Source: Trema orientale
Lineage: Eukaryota > Streptophyta > Magnoliopsida > Rosales > Cannabaceae
DNA length: 64,000 bases
Direction of reading: 5' to 3'
NCBI GenBank assembly: GCA_002914845.1
Contig: JXTC01000085.1
Coordinates: 1-64,000 of the forward strand
Shown here: piece after piece, positions 34,701 through 44,940 of the stretch
Position numbering within the stretch: the first letter of the stretch is position 1
Layout: each line of letters starts with the position of its first letter
Translations under genes and position numbers: made by a program
The notes under the pieces: model-generated
The model's input: the letters and a program-made list of their open reading frames with translations, nothing else
Databases searched by the model: none
Told to the model about the DNA's origin: nothing

Positions 34701-37677
34701 TTGATGTATATATACAGGTACACACATATATATATATATTAACTTATAATTAATACTAAATTTTCCTTTTCTCTTACTAAATTTCGTTTAATTTCATCAG
34801 TCCATTATTTCTATGAGTACTATTGTATTGAGATATAAACTTCTCAATATATTGCAGGGTGAGAGGGTGCTTAGAGATTTTAGCATTAAAGATGAGGCTA
34901 ATGGACCAAATAAAGTTACGGTTGTTGAAAACCTCACTGCTATTGTGAATGACAATACATTGGAGATCCACTTCTATTGGGCCGGGAAAGGGTCTTCAGA
35001 CTTCATACAAGACTCTAATTACATATCACCATCTGGACCACGAGACGACTACGTACCACCGCCTGATTTTAATGGGCCTCTCATATCAGCCATATCTGTA
35101 ACTCCAGGTAAAAACAACTAAATGCATATTTCCACTCGTAAATTTAATTCTTCAAGTAATTACAAATTGCCGATTTAAATATGCTATAATCAACATGTAA
35201 ATTCATAATTGATTAAAACTAGAGTACGAATTATTAGAAATGATACAAAACACTGCTCTTTCTTTTTAGTGCATAATCCTTAATTATCACCAATGGGGTA
35301 ATCCATCAGTCTGCTACGTAGTTCCATGAAACTTGGTATAATCATGCATCAATAGTGATGTATACATCACTTCTCCACTTCTCTAAAATACAAGATTAAA
35401 TAACTCTCGTTGACATTAGTATATTGTTATACGTAATTTTCTTTTATTTAATCACTGGTTAATTTCAGATTTCAAGCTCGGTAAGAAATTATCTCCAGTA
35501 CATATAGCATTGATTACGGTTGCTTCAGTTATATTTGCCATCTTGCTTTTATTGGGCTTTGCCTGGATGATGGGATGGATGGACAAAGAAGAATTGCATG
35601 GTGAGACTACATAGATCTCTTTTAAGCTACAAACAATATGCATACTCAATAACCACTCAATAATATCCCTTTGATTTTCATTTTCATTGAACAGAAATCA
35701 GAGTTGGTGAAGACAAAATAGTTACCCTTAAACAATTAAGGGATGCAACTCGAAGATTTAGCAAAGATACTGAGATTGGTAGAGGAGGTTTCGGGACAGT
35801 TTATAAGGTAAAGTAAATTTTTTCCTCACCTAATGTTAGAAAACATTCATACATATATATTTACATATATTTATTCACTACCAATATTATGGTGGTCTAA
35901 AGCTCTAATCTCCGCCCCCTTACTGAGGTATATGTACATATACTTGCATACGTGTTTTGTTGTCGTTTTGGTGCTAACTAACTAATATGCAAACCTTCTT
36001 CAATCTCATGGTTGTGCAGGCTGAACTGCATGATCACCATGTTGTAGCTGTGAAGAAGCTTTCTGCTCTTTCAAAGGAAGGAATAGACAAATTAAAAAGT
36101 GAAATTTATAGCCTTCAATCTTTGAGGCATGAAAATCTCGTCCGGCTGTTCGATATTTACGTAGGAAAAGGCTTGTATCTGCTTATCTACGAATACATGG
36201 AAAACAAATCCCTTGCAGATGCCTTGTTCAGTAAGCTTTTCTTTCTTTAAATTAATCAAGAGGAAACCTTGTAACTAAAGTGACAATAATTAATGTTTCA
36301 TCATTGGATTTGTTTGTGTACTAATTTTTCATCCCTATATTAATTAATAGGGTTTGGCCTGATGATTTTTGCAGACCCAGACCACAAAATCACGCTTGAT
36401 TGGGATGCTAGATTCAACATTTGTCTTGGAATTGCCAAGGGTTTGGAGTATCTACATGAGCATCCAAGATTCAAGATGGTTCACAGAGGTATTAAAGCTG
36501 CTAATATTCTTCTCGACAGAACTCTCAAGTCTAAAATATCAGATTTTGGATTAGCAAGCGCTTATGCGGAAGATGATAACGATGCAATAAGAGTTATCAA
36601 AACTGAAGCGCCACAGTAAGTAATTTATTACACTCTAGCTAGCTAGCTAGCTCTTCCAAACGAAATTCTTACTTTTGAAAACACAGTGCTAGATTTTTGA
36701 CTAAACATGAAACAATCGAAAAACACAAGCAAAAGCCAAGGAAACCAAATGCCGGACAACAAATGCAGTACGTACACAGGGCTTTAGAAACAGAGCTTTC
36801 CCATGACGACAAACCTTGCTAGCATTAATTAAATCTCGCTACATATAGCACTAATTAATATTTCACAATACGTTACTCGCAGCCAGCAGTTTCTTTCGCA
36901 TATATATGTGAAAGCTTTTTGTTGGTCTGTCTTTGCACACTGTGAATTTGGTGGTGACAATTATATTTATGTCTATGTAGAATTGGTGGAAGCTTGTAGT
37001 CACAGAGGAAGTACATCCATACATCACGTTATCTTCTACAAATAACCTTTACTATGTTGATCACTAATTCAAATTGTCATATGATATTCTTGTCTATGGC
37101 AATTTTAGTCATGTTATCAATTATTCTTATTCATTTTCCGTTGATACAGTGGATATATGGCACCCGAATACCCAATGTACGGAACAATATCGAGTAAATA
37201 TGATGTCTATGGTTTTGGGGTGGTTATACTAGAACTTGTTAGTGGCAGGAAAAATGCAGGCCATAAAAGCAACCAAGAGCTTGAGTTTCTTGTTGATGAG
37301 GTCAGCAAAAACTAAAAAGGAATATGCGTTTGTTTTTATTTTATTTTCTTGTCTATATAGATTAAGCTAACCTATACATTAATGCATAAATGCAGGTTTG
37401 CGTAGCAGATACAAAAGGGAGGTTGTTGGATTTGGTGGACAGAAGTTTGACCGTTTATGAAACGAAACAAGCCATAACCATCTTAAAGTTAGCAGTGAAG
37501 TGCACCAACATATCTCCTGGTGTCAGGCCCACAGTGTCTCAAGTCGTGAGTGTTCTAACTGGTGAGAAAACTCTTGAGGAGATTTCTGTACCTGCAGCCT
37601 CAGTTGAAGGTGACAAGCCTGATGGGGACCTTGCTAAAGATGCAGAATCCTCTGCTTCTACAGAAATGACATTATAA
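21251..37677 (+). CDS. LRR-malectin receptor-like kinase (LRR-VIII type), predicted pseudokinase, 29 exons
   Basis: Exons by eye: 21251-21383, 21543-21702, 21955-22026, 22260-22331, 22488-22562, 23245-23295, 24765-24824, 24993-25067, 25181-25252, 25376-25447, 25658-25729, 25857-25928, 27041-27121, 30355-30423, 30505-30591, 30977-31048, 33067-33135, 33287-33358, 33869-33928, 34029-34067, 34153-34205, 34341-34717, 34858-35107, 35469-35600, 35695-35807, 36020-36230, 36375-36615, 37150-37300, 37396-37677. They total 3345 nt (1114 residues plus stop), all with GT..AG and matching phases. Order: signal peptide 1-27, LRRs (mostly one per 72-nt exon), Cys-rich linker, malectin 530-738, transmembrane about 750-772, kinase from about 795. 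GRGGFG is 811-816, the ATP-binding Lys is 832 (VAVKKL), DFG is 947-949. The catalytic loop reads HRGIKAAN (927-934), so the catalytic Asp is Gly. Such kinases sit in the plasma membrane and sense cell-wall or peptide cues. An alternative start for exon 3 (21922) is less likely because 72 nt is the family's exon size. Confidence 0.88.
23350..24704 (+). mobile_element. Pack-MULE-like element carrying a V-ATPase subunit d gene fragment
   Basis: The element lies in intron 6 of the receptor kinase. Its ends form long inverted repeats of about 130 bases. Left starts GGATAATATAAGAATTATAC; reversed right starts GGGATGATACCATAATTATA. Both contain TTTTGGTTATTAT. It is bounded by a perfect 10-bp direct repeat TTGTATATTT (23340-23349 and 24705-24714). 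Target duplications of 9-10 bp and long arms are typical of Mutator-like elements. No transposase is present. The interior, about 23750-24120, is GC-richer than the surroundings and contains captured host coding sequence. A related element lies at 53172-53713. Confidence 0.8.
23760..24017 (+). pseudogene. captured 5' fragment of V-type proton ATPase subunit d
   Basis: At 23902-24013 the translation reads [19 protein letters not shown], then [16 protein letters not shown]. This matches the highly conserved start of plant V-ATPase subunit d (VMA6/VHA-d), remembered as [20 protein letters not shown], then RGHRAGLLTAADYNNL. The native ATG is ATC here. About 140 bases before it could be the parent's 5' leader, and an upstream ATG at 23760 leaves an 85-codon open frame running through the fragment. 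Homology stops near 24013, where the parent exon would continue with CQCETLDD. The native protein is about 351 residues, so only about a tenth is present and it cannot act as a V-ATPase subunit. Same strand as the host kinase gene. Confidence 0.85.
26026..26188 (+). repeat. tRNA-derived SINE, copy 1
   Basis: It has an A box (TTAGCTCAGTTGG), a B box (GGTTCAAACC), a body ending GTTAAGCCCCACTTTT and a poly(A) tail. It is flanked by a perfect 15-bp target duplication GTTAATGTAAGTGTG at 26011-26025 and 26189-26203. Lies in intron 12 of the receptor kinase. The intact duplication suggests a fairly young insertion. Confidence 0.92.
26275..26434 (+). repeat. tRNA-derived SINE, copy 2
   Basis: Relative of copy 1: ACTAGTTCAATAGGTGCGTA in the A-box area, GAGTTCAACTTTC as a diverged B box, then ATAATCATTAATTAAGCTCT and an A-rich tail. 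It is flanked by a perfect 13-bp duplication TAATAGTGAGGAA (26262-26274 and 26435-26447). Only 71 bases from copy 1's downstream duplication, but a separate insertion. Confidence 0.88.
27803..29953. mobile_element. LTR-like fossil (solo-LTR-like, possibly Ty3/gypsy) in intron 13 of the kinase
   Basis: Starts TGTCACAACCCAAACTCCGG, a typical plant gypsy LTR start. About 2.15 kb without coding domains, with a GC-rich block (29460-29790) and an end near TTTTTAAAACCGATTTTTA at which SINE copy 3 begins. No internal domain, primer site or partner LTR is seen, so a solo LTR or a non-autonomous derivative is likely. Right end and target duplication are uncertain. Confidence 0.45.
29953..30104 (+). repeat. 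tRNA-derived SINE, copy 3
   Basis: A-box region AAGCTCAGTTGATCTAAGG, B box GGTTCAAACTTTAG, body GATAGTCATTAATTAAGTCC and an A/T-rich tail. Same family as 26026-26188 with a slightly shortened head. No clear target duplication. It abuts the end of the LTR-like fossil. Confidence 0.75.
31701..31888 (+). mobile_element. MITE family M2, copy 3 (internally deleted)
   Basis: Starts GGGCACCAATCCAGGTATTT after a long (TA)n, continues AACCTATGCAC, then GTCGTTGGATCACCATTAGA and GGATTAGCAACC before another (TA)n. Compared with copies 2 and 4 it lacks the GGTATCAATTTGGCCAATG block. Lies in intron 16 of the kinase gene. Confidence 0.7.
32015..32405. mobile_element. hAT-type MITE
   Basis: Ends TAGGAGTGGCAATCTGTGTC and, reversed, TAGGGATGGCAATATAGGCT. 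Inner sequences are rich in CGTGTCGTGTT and ACACGACTCG. An 8-bp near-perfect duplication flanks it: GGAAAAAG (32007-32014) and GGAAAAAC (32406-32413), as expected for hAT. 391 bp, non-coding, intron 16 of the kinase gene. Confidence 0.75.
33508..33752 (+). mobile_element. MITE family M2, degenerate copy 5
   Basis: Diverged: TTTTTTCACAATAAAAAA, CCCGTTAAATAATAGATCCA, AACGACTAAAAATAAAATAA and ACTACTAGATTAGGACC, next to a (TA)n run. It lies in intron 18 of the kinase. Assignment rests on the order of blocks rather than close identity. Confidence 0.4.
34029..34067 (+). other. 39-nt exon encoding four consecutive cysteines
   Basis: Encodes [13 protein letters not shown] between the last LRR and the malectin domain. 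The pseudogene paralog keeps it at 2675-2728 as NLFACCCCESSSTTEPYM. The block lies outside the membrane. Confidence 0.75.
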
Positions 37678-38296
37678 AGATCATCAAAAGAAGAGTTGAA
37701 AAAACACAAGACATTGATATTCTGCACATTAATCATCTTTAAATCTCAAGTTATAGATCTAAATCGTATCATAGCATGTGACTCCTCTGAGTATGTGTGA
37801 GTGTGGATTCAAGTATTGAAAAATTGGAGAACGAGTTGTACTAATTATTAATTAAATATGTATATATGTGTACTTGGATTTACTTTGTACTGATTTTTAT
37901 GGATCACTTAGATAATTATATGCTAAAAATCTCTTTTTGAACAGTTTATAGTATTGAAATGGGGAAACTACACTATATATCTTTTTTTTGCCACTTTGTG
38001 TCGATTAATATCCCATTTTAATAAGATTAACATTCATGCCCTTTTTCATAAATAAAAGTTCTCATTAAGCTTTTGTCCTTTTCTCTCCTTTTCTTCCCAT
38101 CTCATCGCTCACAGTCCCAACTCCTGGCCAAGATGACCAGATCGAGATCTTACCTTCTCTCAGTGGAGACGACGGGAACGACCTTCTCTCAATGGAGACG
38201 ACGGTGACGACAACAACGATCCATGGCGGATGAAGCTACCGCTTGGCTCTTTTCTTTAGGTCATCGAGGAATTACCCACTCTTGTCGGAGTCGACA
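37678..38296. other. 3' flank of the kinase and left flank of the CACTA element
   Basis: After the stop codon come about 350 bases of AT-rich 3' region. About 38125-38210 carries a short GC-richer tandem repeat, two copies of ACCTTCTCTCARTGGAGACG, followed by CAACGATCCATGGCGGA. A similar phrase, GGCGATCCATGGTGGAGC, recurs at 46640 right of the CACTA element. No gene recognised. Confidence 0.5.
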
Positions 38297-38309
38297 CACT
38301 ACAGGAAAA

Positions 38310-38620
38310 AGAGCCTATAGCGGCGACAAATATCATTGTTATAGACCAAAAAGTCATCGTTATAGTATTATAGCGACGACAATGTCGTCGTTAAAGAGTC
38401 GTCGGTATAAATATACATAGCAACGACAAAACGTGTCATCGGCATAGTAAAATATAGCGACGATAATTATCGTCGGATGATGACTTAAAAATGACGATAG
38501 TGGTTGTCGTTACATTTTTCGTCGCTATAGATATATATTTTTTAAAAAAATAAATACTTAAATTTAGTTATAGCGACATAGGTATNAGGTATAGCAACGA
38601 CTATAGATTAATAATTTTTT
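38310..38620. repeat. CACTA left subterminal repeat array
   Basis: Repeated TATAGCGRCGACAA / TTGTCGTCGCTATA motifs in both orientations, for example near 38325, 38365, 38395, 38425, 38455, 38510, 38525 and 38570. The matching array is on the right end. Confidence 0.8.
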
Positions 38621-38847
38621 TTATATAATTAAATTCTTAAAATTAGAAATAAAATTATAAAAAATAAAAATAAATATAAATATAAAATATTTGAAACATA
38701 AAATATAATTTTAAATTTTAAATTAAAATTTGGAATAATTTCATAAAAAAAATACACATTATAATTCCATAACAAACATACACATTAAAAATAATTTTAA
38801 TAAAAGTATTCAACAAGAAAAAACTTGAGCTCTCTAGCTAGCTAGCT

Positions 38848-40071
38848 ATCCAAGTCGGTGTCATCCTCATCTGCGTTGTCTTGGGTGTCATAAGCTGGCA
38901 GAGGAGGTTCAGATCGGAATCTCGGAGGCAATGTAGATGGTGGGGGCATCGGAAGAATATCAGGAGCAGCAGGCAGTTGAATTGACATATTGAATCCCAG
39001 AACCAATCTCGCCAATGCGCTAGACATGTAACGCAGTTGTTCATTGAAGCACTGCCTCTCTGCATCACGCTGTGCTAGGAGAACTGATTCACACTGGTGG
39101 CAGCAGCCAAATAACTATATGTCTGGCTAAAAAAGTCTCGTAACTCAGAGTCGGGCACAGGAGGATTCCGTGGTGGAGAAGCTGCTGTAGAAGAAGTGCA
39201 AGCAGCTCCCTTGAGCTTCGGACCAACTCCTCTCCTATACCCTCTCCTAACACCAAGCACCTCTTTAGCAATCAATGTCTCATCAATACGAGGTGGTGCA
39301 GACTGTGTCGACGAACCGGAGGCAGATGAAGATGCCTGAGACTGCAACTGAGTCGTGCGAATCTCAATCATCTTACGCTAAAAATAGTTGGAAAAAAGTT
39401 AGTAAAAAAAAAATATAATTAGTAGACAATCAATGAATATAAATAATTTATAAATTACTCAAATAATTCTGCTTAACCTCCTCAGAAGGCCACATACTAC
39501 TCACAGGATCCATATACCTCTGTCGGTAGTTCTCTGCGATCGATTGCATCTCTCTCGTCTCAGGATCCCCCTGTGCATTGAATTTGATAAGTATATAAAC
39601 AAAAGCAATAAAAAAAATATAAAAGTAAGAAATAAATTGTAAGAAGATTACTGTATCATATATATTTGCGATAGTGGACTTAGGCCCCTGCCTACTAACA
39701 TACTTCATCTGTCTCCTATCACCAGCATTCTTCCTAGAGATAGCCTATCATTTTAAAGTCATTAATTAATAATGTAATAGTTATAAAATTAATGTAGTAA
39801 AAGACAGATTAAATGAAATACTAACCCTAAACTCCTCAGAGCTGAAATAATCAACGCACTTATTCCAAACCTCTTGAGTCATATCAGGAGAAACAGAACG
39901 ACGAGCCAGGGGAAGGTCAAGATTGTTCTCATCCCCGCCATTGACCTTGAAGTGTTCACTGAGCTCATTCTTCCAGTTCTTATAGATATCTTGAGCAGTA
40001 CAGTCAATACCTTGGGATACCCAAGGTAGCTCGTCATTACTTACATCTTTATATTGGAAGTACTTCTGCAA
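38848..40071 (-). CDS. TNPA-like CACTA second gene (plant Transposase_24 type), partial
   Basis: Three separated minus-strand exon-like blocks. 40071-39820 contains ELPWVSQGIDCTAQ and MTQEVWNKCVDYFSSEEFR. About 39745-39465 has RKNAGDRRQMKYVSRQGPKS and later EMQSIAENYRQRYMDP. 39371-38850 contains EVLGVRRGYRRGVGPKLKGA and ends in a proline-rich tail. The order and the phrase SSEEF followed by an intron match the ENSPM second protein (Transposase_24 family), which binds subterminal repeats and helps excision. The 5' end may lie near or in the gap. Exon borders are approximate. Confidence 0.65.
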
Positions 40072-40137
40072 CCAAAAAATAAAGTATTGAACAAAAATAA
40101 TTTAAATAAAATACAAGGATATAATAATAAAAAAAAT

Positions 40138-40726
40138 NNNNNNNNNNNNNNNNNNNNNNNNNNNNNNNNNNNNNNNNNNNNNNNNNNNNNNNNNNNNNNN
40201 NNNNNNNNNNNNNNNNNNNNNNNNNNNNNNNNNNNNNNNNNNNNNNNNNNNNNNNNNNNNNNNNNNNNNNNNNNNNNNNNNNNNNNNNNNNNNNNNNNNN
40301 NNNNNNNNNNNNNNNNNNNNNNNNNNNNNNNNNNNNNNNNNNNNNNNNNNNNNNNNNNNNNNNNNNNNNNNNNNNNNNNNNNNNNNNNNNNNNNNNNNNN
40401 NNNNNNNNNNNNNNNNNNNNNNNNNNNNNNNNNNNNNNNNNNNNNNNNNNNNNNNNNNNNNNNNNNNNNNNNNNNNNNNNNNNNNNNNNNNNNNNNNNNN
40501 NNNNNNNNNNNNNNNNNNNNNNNNNNNNNNNNNNNNNNNNNNNNNNNNNNNNNNNNNNNNNNNNNNNNNNNNNNNNNNNNNNNNNNNNNNNNNNNNNNNN
40601 NNNNNNNNNNNNNNNNNNNNNNNNNNNNNNNNNNNNNNNNNNNNNNNNNNNNNNNNNNNNNNNNNNNNNNNNNNNNNNNNNNNNNNNNNNNNNNNNNNNN
40701 NNNNNNNNNNNNNNNNNNNNNNNNNN
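40138..40726. other. assembly gap (589 Ns)
   Basis: Run of N inside the CACTA element, removing the TNP2 C-terminus and the intergenic stretch before the TNPA-like gene. Open frames that cross it are artefacts. Confidence 1.
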
Positions 40727-43700
40727 GTCCTACAATTCTCCAGTTCGGACCATTCAACAAATCATCAATATAAAAAACTTGCTTAGCTTGAGAAGCAAGT
40801 ATGTATGGGTCATCTTTATACTACTTAGAATTGATAGCTATACTTGTTATGTTTTTTTCTACTATGATTTTCTTCTTTCTAGGATTGGTATCAAACTATT
40901 TGCACTTGAATAAGACAACAGAATATGTGTCCATATAATTGAACTCTTGAATTTCTTCTAAACGACCGTAAAACATGTTCCCATCAGTCCCAGGGATAGA
41001 TATACCACTGTTTTGAGTCAATCGTTTAGAATCCCTTGTATGAGTTACGAATCGAGTTCCATTTACAATACATACAGAATAAGATGAGACATAAAAATGT
41101 GGCCCAGATGCCAATGAGTACAACTCATTTATTAATTTAGGAGATCTCTTTTGACGTAATTGATACATCTATTAATTCAATTAAAATACAAATTAGACAA
41201 TAATGAAAATAATTGTTATATACAAAGGTTGGAATTATAAGTCATATACCTTTGTATAAAACCAAGTTGGAAACTGTTGTCTTTGTATTTCATCCAAATT
41301 TTGCCCACCTTTTTGTTGGAGCTCCATCATGTGTTCACTACATTATAGGAAAAATGTGAAAATTTAATATAAATCCATATAATCATAATGGTTTAATATT
41401 TTTTGGGTTATTGGGGCTTACTCCAAATAATTCTGGATCTCTGGGCAATTGTTTAATATGTACCACTCAGCTTTCTTTCGAAGCTGCGTATCAAGTGACA
41501 CGTATGTCTTTTTTCCAATAGGATGACACTGGGATTAGAACACACTTAAGTGTTTTTGAGGATCGGTGTCAATAGCATCCTCATTCCTATCAGAACGATT
41601 AAACTTCGTCTCAATCCCTTGGAAATACATTAAACAAAACGTTAATGCTTCATCAACAATATAACCTTCAGCAATAGATCCCTCAGAGCGTGCTCGATTT
41701 CTAACATAGTCCTTCAATTTTTTTATATATCTCTCATAAGGATACATCCACCTGAAATGAACAGGTCCTCCAAATAACGCTTTTTCGGGCAAATGCATCA
41801 CTAAGTGAACCATGATATCAAAAAATGCAGGGGGAAATATCCGTTCAAGCTTGCGAAGAATCAAAACTATGGCATCTTCGGATTTCTCCAAGTCTTCCTT
41901 GCTCAGACTCCTAGCACATATTTGTTGGAAAAAATTACAGAGTTCAATTATTGTCGACAATATTTCCTTATTTGTAAAAGCTCTTATGCCAGGAGCCAAC
42001 AAACGCTGCATAATAACATGACAATCACGTGACTTCAGACCAGTTATTTTTGAGTCATTATCAGTTACATTCCTCCGCATGTTACTAGCAAAGTTATAGG
42101 GAAACTTAACCGACTAAATAAATTGACAGAATTTATGTCGTTCATTGGCAGTGAGAGTATATTGTGCGTGAGGTTTAATCAACTTGTTTCCCGATTCATC
42201 TAGATACAACTCTCGTCTTATTTTCATATCAGCTAAATCACGCCGGGCATTAATCGTGTCTTTTGATTTGCCTTCAATTCCTAACATTGTGCCAATAACA
42301 CTATCACACATATTTTTCTCAATATGCATAATATCAAGATTGTGTCTCAAAGATAATGATGACTAATATTCTAGCTCATAAAAGATACTTTTCTTTCTCT
42401 AATTTAGTTCGTCTTTGTCACGTTTCCTCTGAACCCCTCCATAACTTGGATGTTTACCTAGCAATACATGTGGCAACCATCTCATTTGTTCTAAAATATC
42501 TGCATTACTGAAACACTGAGGTGGGTTTCTTCTCTCCGGTTTCCCATCAAATTCTTTACTTTTTCTCATTGAATGATTAGTCGGCAGGAAACGTCTGTGA
42601 TCCACATAACAAGTTTTGGTCTTCAATCTCAATGAAGAGGTGCCTTCATTACAGGTTGGACAAACTTTGTAACCTTGACCACTCCAACCAGATAAACTAC
42701 TATGGGCAGAGAAATCATTAACAGTCCACAAAAACGTAGCTCGCATTTTGAATGTGCTATTACTAGCAGCATCTCGAGTATCTACCCCGACAACCAATAA
42801 TTGTTTCAACTTCTCAACTAACGGCCTCAGAAAAATATCTATATCTTTCCCTGGAGATTGAGAACCAGGAATTAACAATGACATCATGAAATAACACTCT
42901 TTCATGCATAGCCACAGTGGCAAGTTATAAGTCGTCAATATCACTGGCCACACACTGTAAGACAAACTCATGTTACCAAATGGATTGAATCCGTCTGCTG
43001 CTAATCCTAATCGTATATTCCTTGGTTCTTTGGCAAATGCAGGATATCTGCGATCAAACTCTTTCCATGCTTCCCCATCAACTGGATGTCTTAACACTCC
43101 CTCTTCAATAGAATGACCTGAATAGTGCCACCTCATACTTGCTGCAGTATGCCTCGACCCGTACAGTCGCTTTAACCGCGGTGTCAATAGGAAATACCAT
43201 AACACTTTGTGAGGTACCTTCTTGCCATTCGTATTTTTATCCACCCAACGGCCCAACCCATATACAGGACAATTTTCTTTGTCTGCATTTTCTTTTCAAA
43301 ATAAAACAATCATATTTGTAAATATGAATTGACTCGTACCCTAATCCCAACTTAGACATCCACTTTTTCGCCTCGTAATGTGACCCCGGTAGCTTGTTCT
43401 CTACTGGAAGTGCCTCTTTCAACAATTTCAATAGGCTATCAAATGATTTATTACTCTACTTATGCATTACTTTCAAATGCATAAGTTTGGCCAAGAAATT
43501 CAAGGCCGAGAAATGTGTGCACCCAGGATACAATTCTGACTCAACCTTAGAGAACAAATCATCATACTATTCTGCAGACATAGAAGATGACATTACAACA
43601 TCTTCATCCACATTCACGTCAGTATGAGAAGGATCTTGAGTAAATGGACCTATGAAGTCATTTATCACATTTACCATCTCATCTACTACAACATTACCTC

Positions 43701-43971
43701 CATGCAGGTCATTTTGCAAAATGTCCACATCATCAACTTCTCCATGAAATGTAAAAGTGGTATATTCTACATCGAATCCATGAGTTATTATATGCGTCTT
43801 CACCATATCAAGTGTCTTATGCAACACATTGCGACATTCCTTACATGGACAATGAATTTTACCTTGGTAATTCACAAAACTTTTTGGCCTATCAAGAAAT
43901 GTCATTGCACCATTCCAATATTCCTTAGAAAAGCGGTTCCTCAAAAGTATCCAACTCTTGTCAACTGACAT
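40727..43971 (-). pseudogene. TNP2-type CACTA transposase, broken
   Basis: Order on the minus strand: transposase-associated domain (43971-43567: MSVDKSWILLRNRFSKEYWN, HCPCKECRN); a stretch at 43431-43237; Transposase_21/TNP2 core 43256-42399 (LPLWLCMKECYFMMSLLIPG, SGWSGQGYKVCPTCN, HRRFLP); LDIMHIEKNMCDSVIGTML (42350-42114); DUF4218 (42080-41535: GLKSRDCHVIMQRLL, FFDIMVHLVMHLPEKALFGG); DUF4216 (41168-40896); and a C-terminal phrase QVFYIDDLLNGPNWRIVG running into the gap. TNP2 performs the cut at CACTA ends. In-frame stops near 42405, 42363 and 42113 interrupt the core; two replace tryptophans conserved in relatives (ELNW, LEYW). The gene therefore cannot make a full enzyme. Confidence 0.85.
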
Positions 43972-44269
43972 ATTTTTACAATACTTGTTGTTTGATGTCA
44001 GAACGAGTTAGAAAATATTGTCAAAGATTATATGCATGATTATAATATGTCCTAAATCCATCTTATCACTCCACTTCTAAAGGGTCAGGCCCTATCCCAT
44101 TCAAGATTACTTTGTTATATGGTTCATCATTCACTCAAATATTGTTCCGTTCACGCCGAAATTCAGCAGCATTTCCCCACAGTTCCCCTTAAATGTGATA
44201 CATATATGTACACACCCGGAAAATACAGGGAGATACCATCAGAAATCAACCAAAGAACAACTTACTACA

Positions 44270-44940
44270 AGGGCATTTTGGGTACTTTGTTAATTAAAAT
44301 TATTTTTTTAGGATACTTTATTATTTTATCAGTACTTTATTACTATACGGCCATTTTGGGTAATTTTAATACTCTAGGGGTATTTTGGGTATTTTGTGAA
44401 TTACATGGGTATTTTTGGGTATTTTATTACTTTATGAGTATATTAATACTCTAGGGGCATTTTGGGTATTTTGTGAGAGTATTTTAATACTCTAGGGGTA
44501 TTTTGGATATTTTGTTAATTATATGGGTATTTTTGGGTACTTTATTATTTTCTTAATTAAATTGTTATCTTTGGGTATTACTCTAGGAGCATTTTGGGTA
44601 TTTTTGACTCAAATTTTTTTTTTTCATATTTTATTACTTTATGAGTATTATATTAGTCTAGGGGCATTTTGGATATTTTGTGAATTATATAGGTATTTTA
44701 TTATATTTTTTAATTTTATGAGTTTTTCATTTACTCTAAAAGCATTTTGAGTTTTTCATTACTCTAGGGGCATTTTGGGTATTTCGGTAACTAAATTTTT
44801 ATTTTTGGATATTTTATAATTTTATGATTACTTTATTACTCTAGAGGCATTTTGGGTATTTCGTGTATTATATGTGTATTTTTGGGTATTTTATTATTTT
44901 CTGAATTAAATTATTATCTTTTGGTATAAGTTATTGTTAT
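44270..44940. repeat. diverged minisatellite inside the CACTA element
   Basis: Tandem, imperfect copies of a phrase like ACTCTAGGGGCATTTTGGGT followed by ATTTTGTGAATTATATGGGT and ATTTTTGGGTATTTTATTAC, with unit size about 60-110 bases. At least seven CTAG(G/A)GGCATTTTGGGTAT cores are visible. Non-coding; open frames here are low complexity. Confidence 0.8.

Noticed and set aside
38223-38420. 65-codon frame across the CACTA left end
   Set aside because: It crosses the transposon boundary at 38297 and its second half is the subterminal repeat array.
40041-40773. two 239-codon open frames
   Set aside because: They exist only because the run of Ns is translated as open; the flanking residues belong to transposon genes.
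44270-44940. regularly spaced repeats resembling a CRISPR-like array
   Set aside because: Units are imperfect and contiguous without unique spacers, and the context is a plant CACTA transposon. It is a minisatellite.
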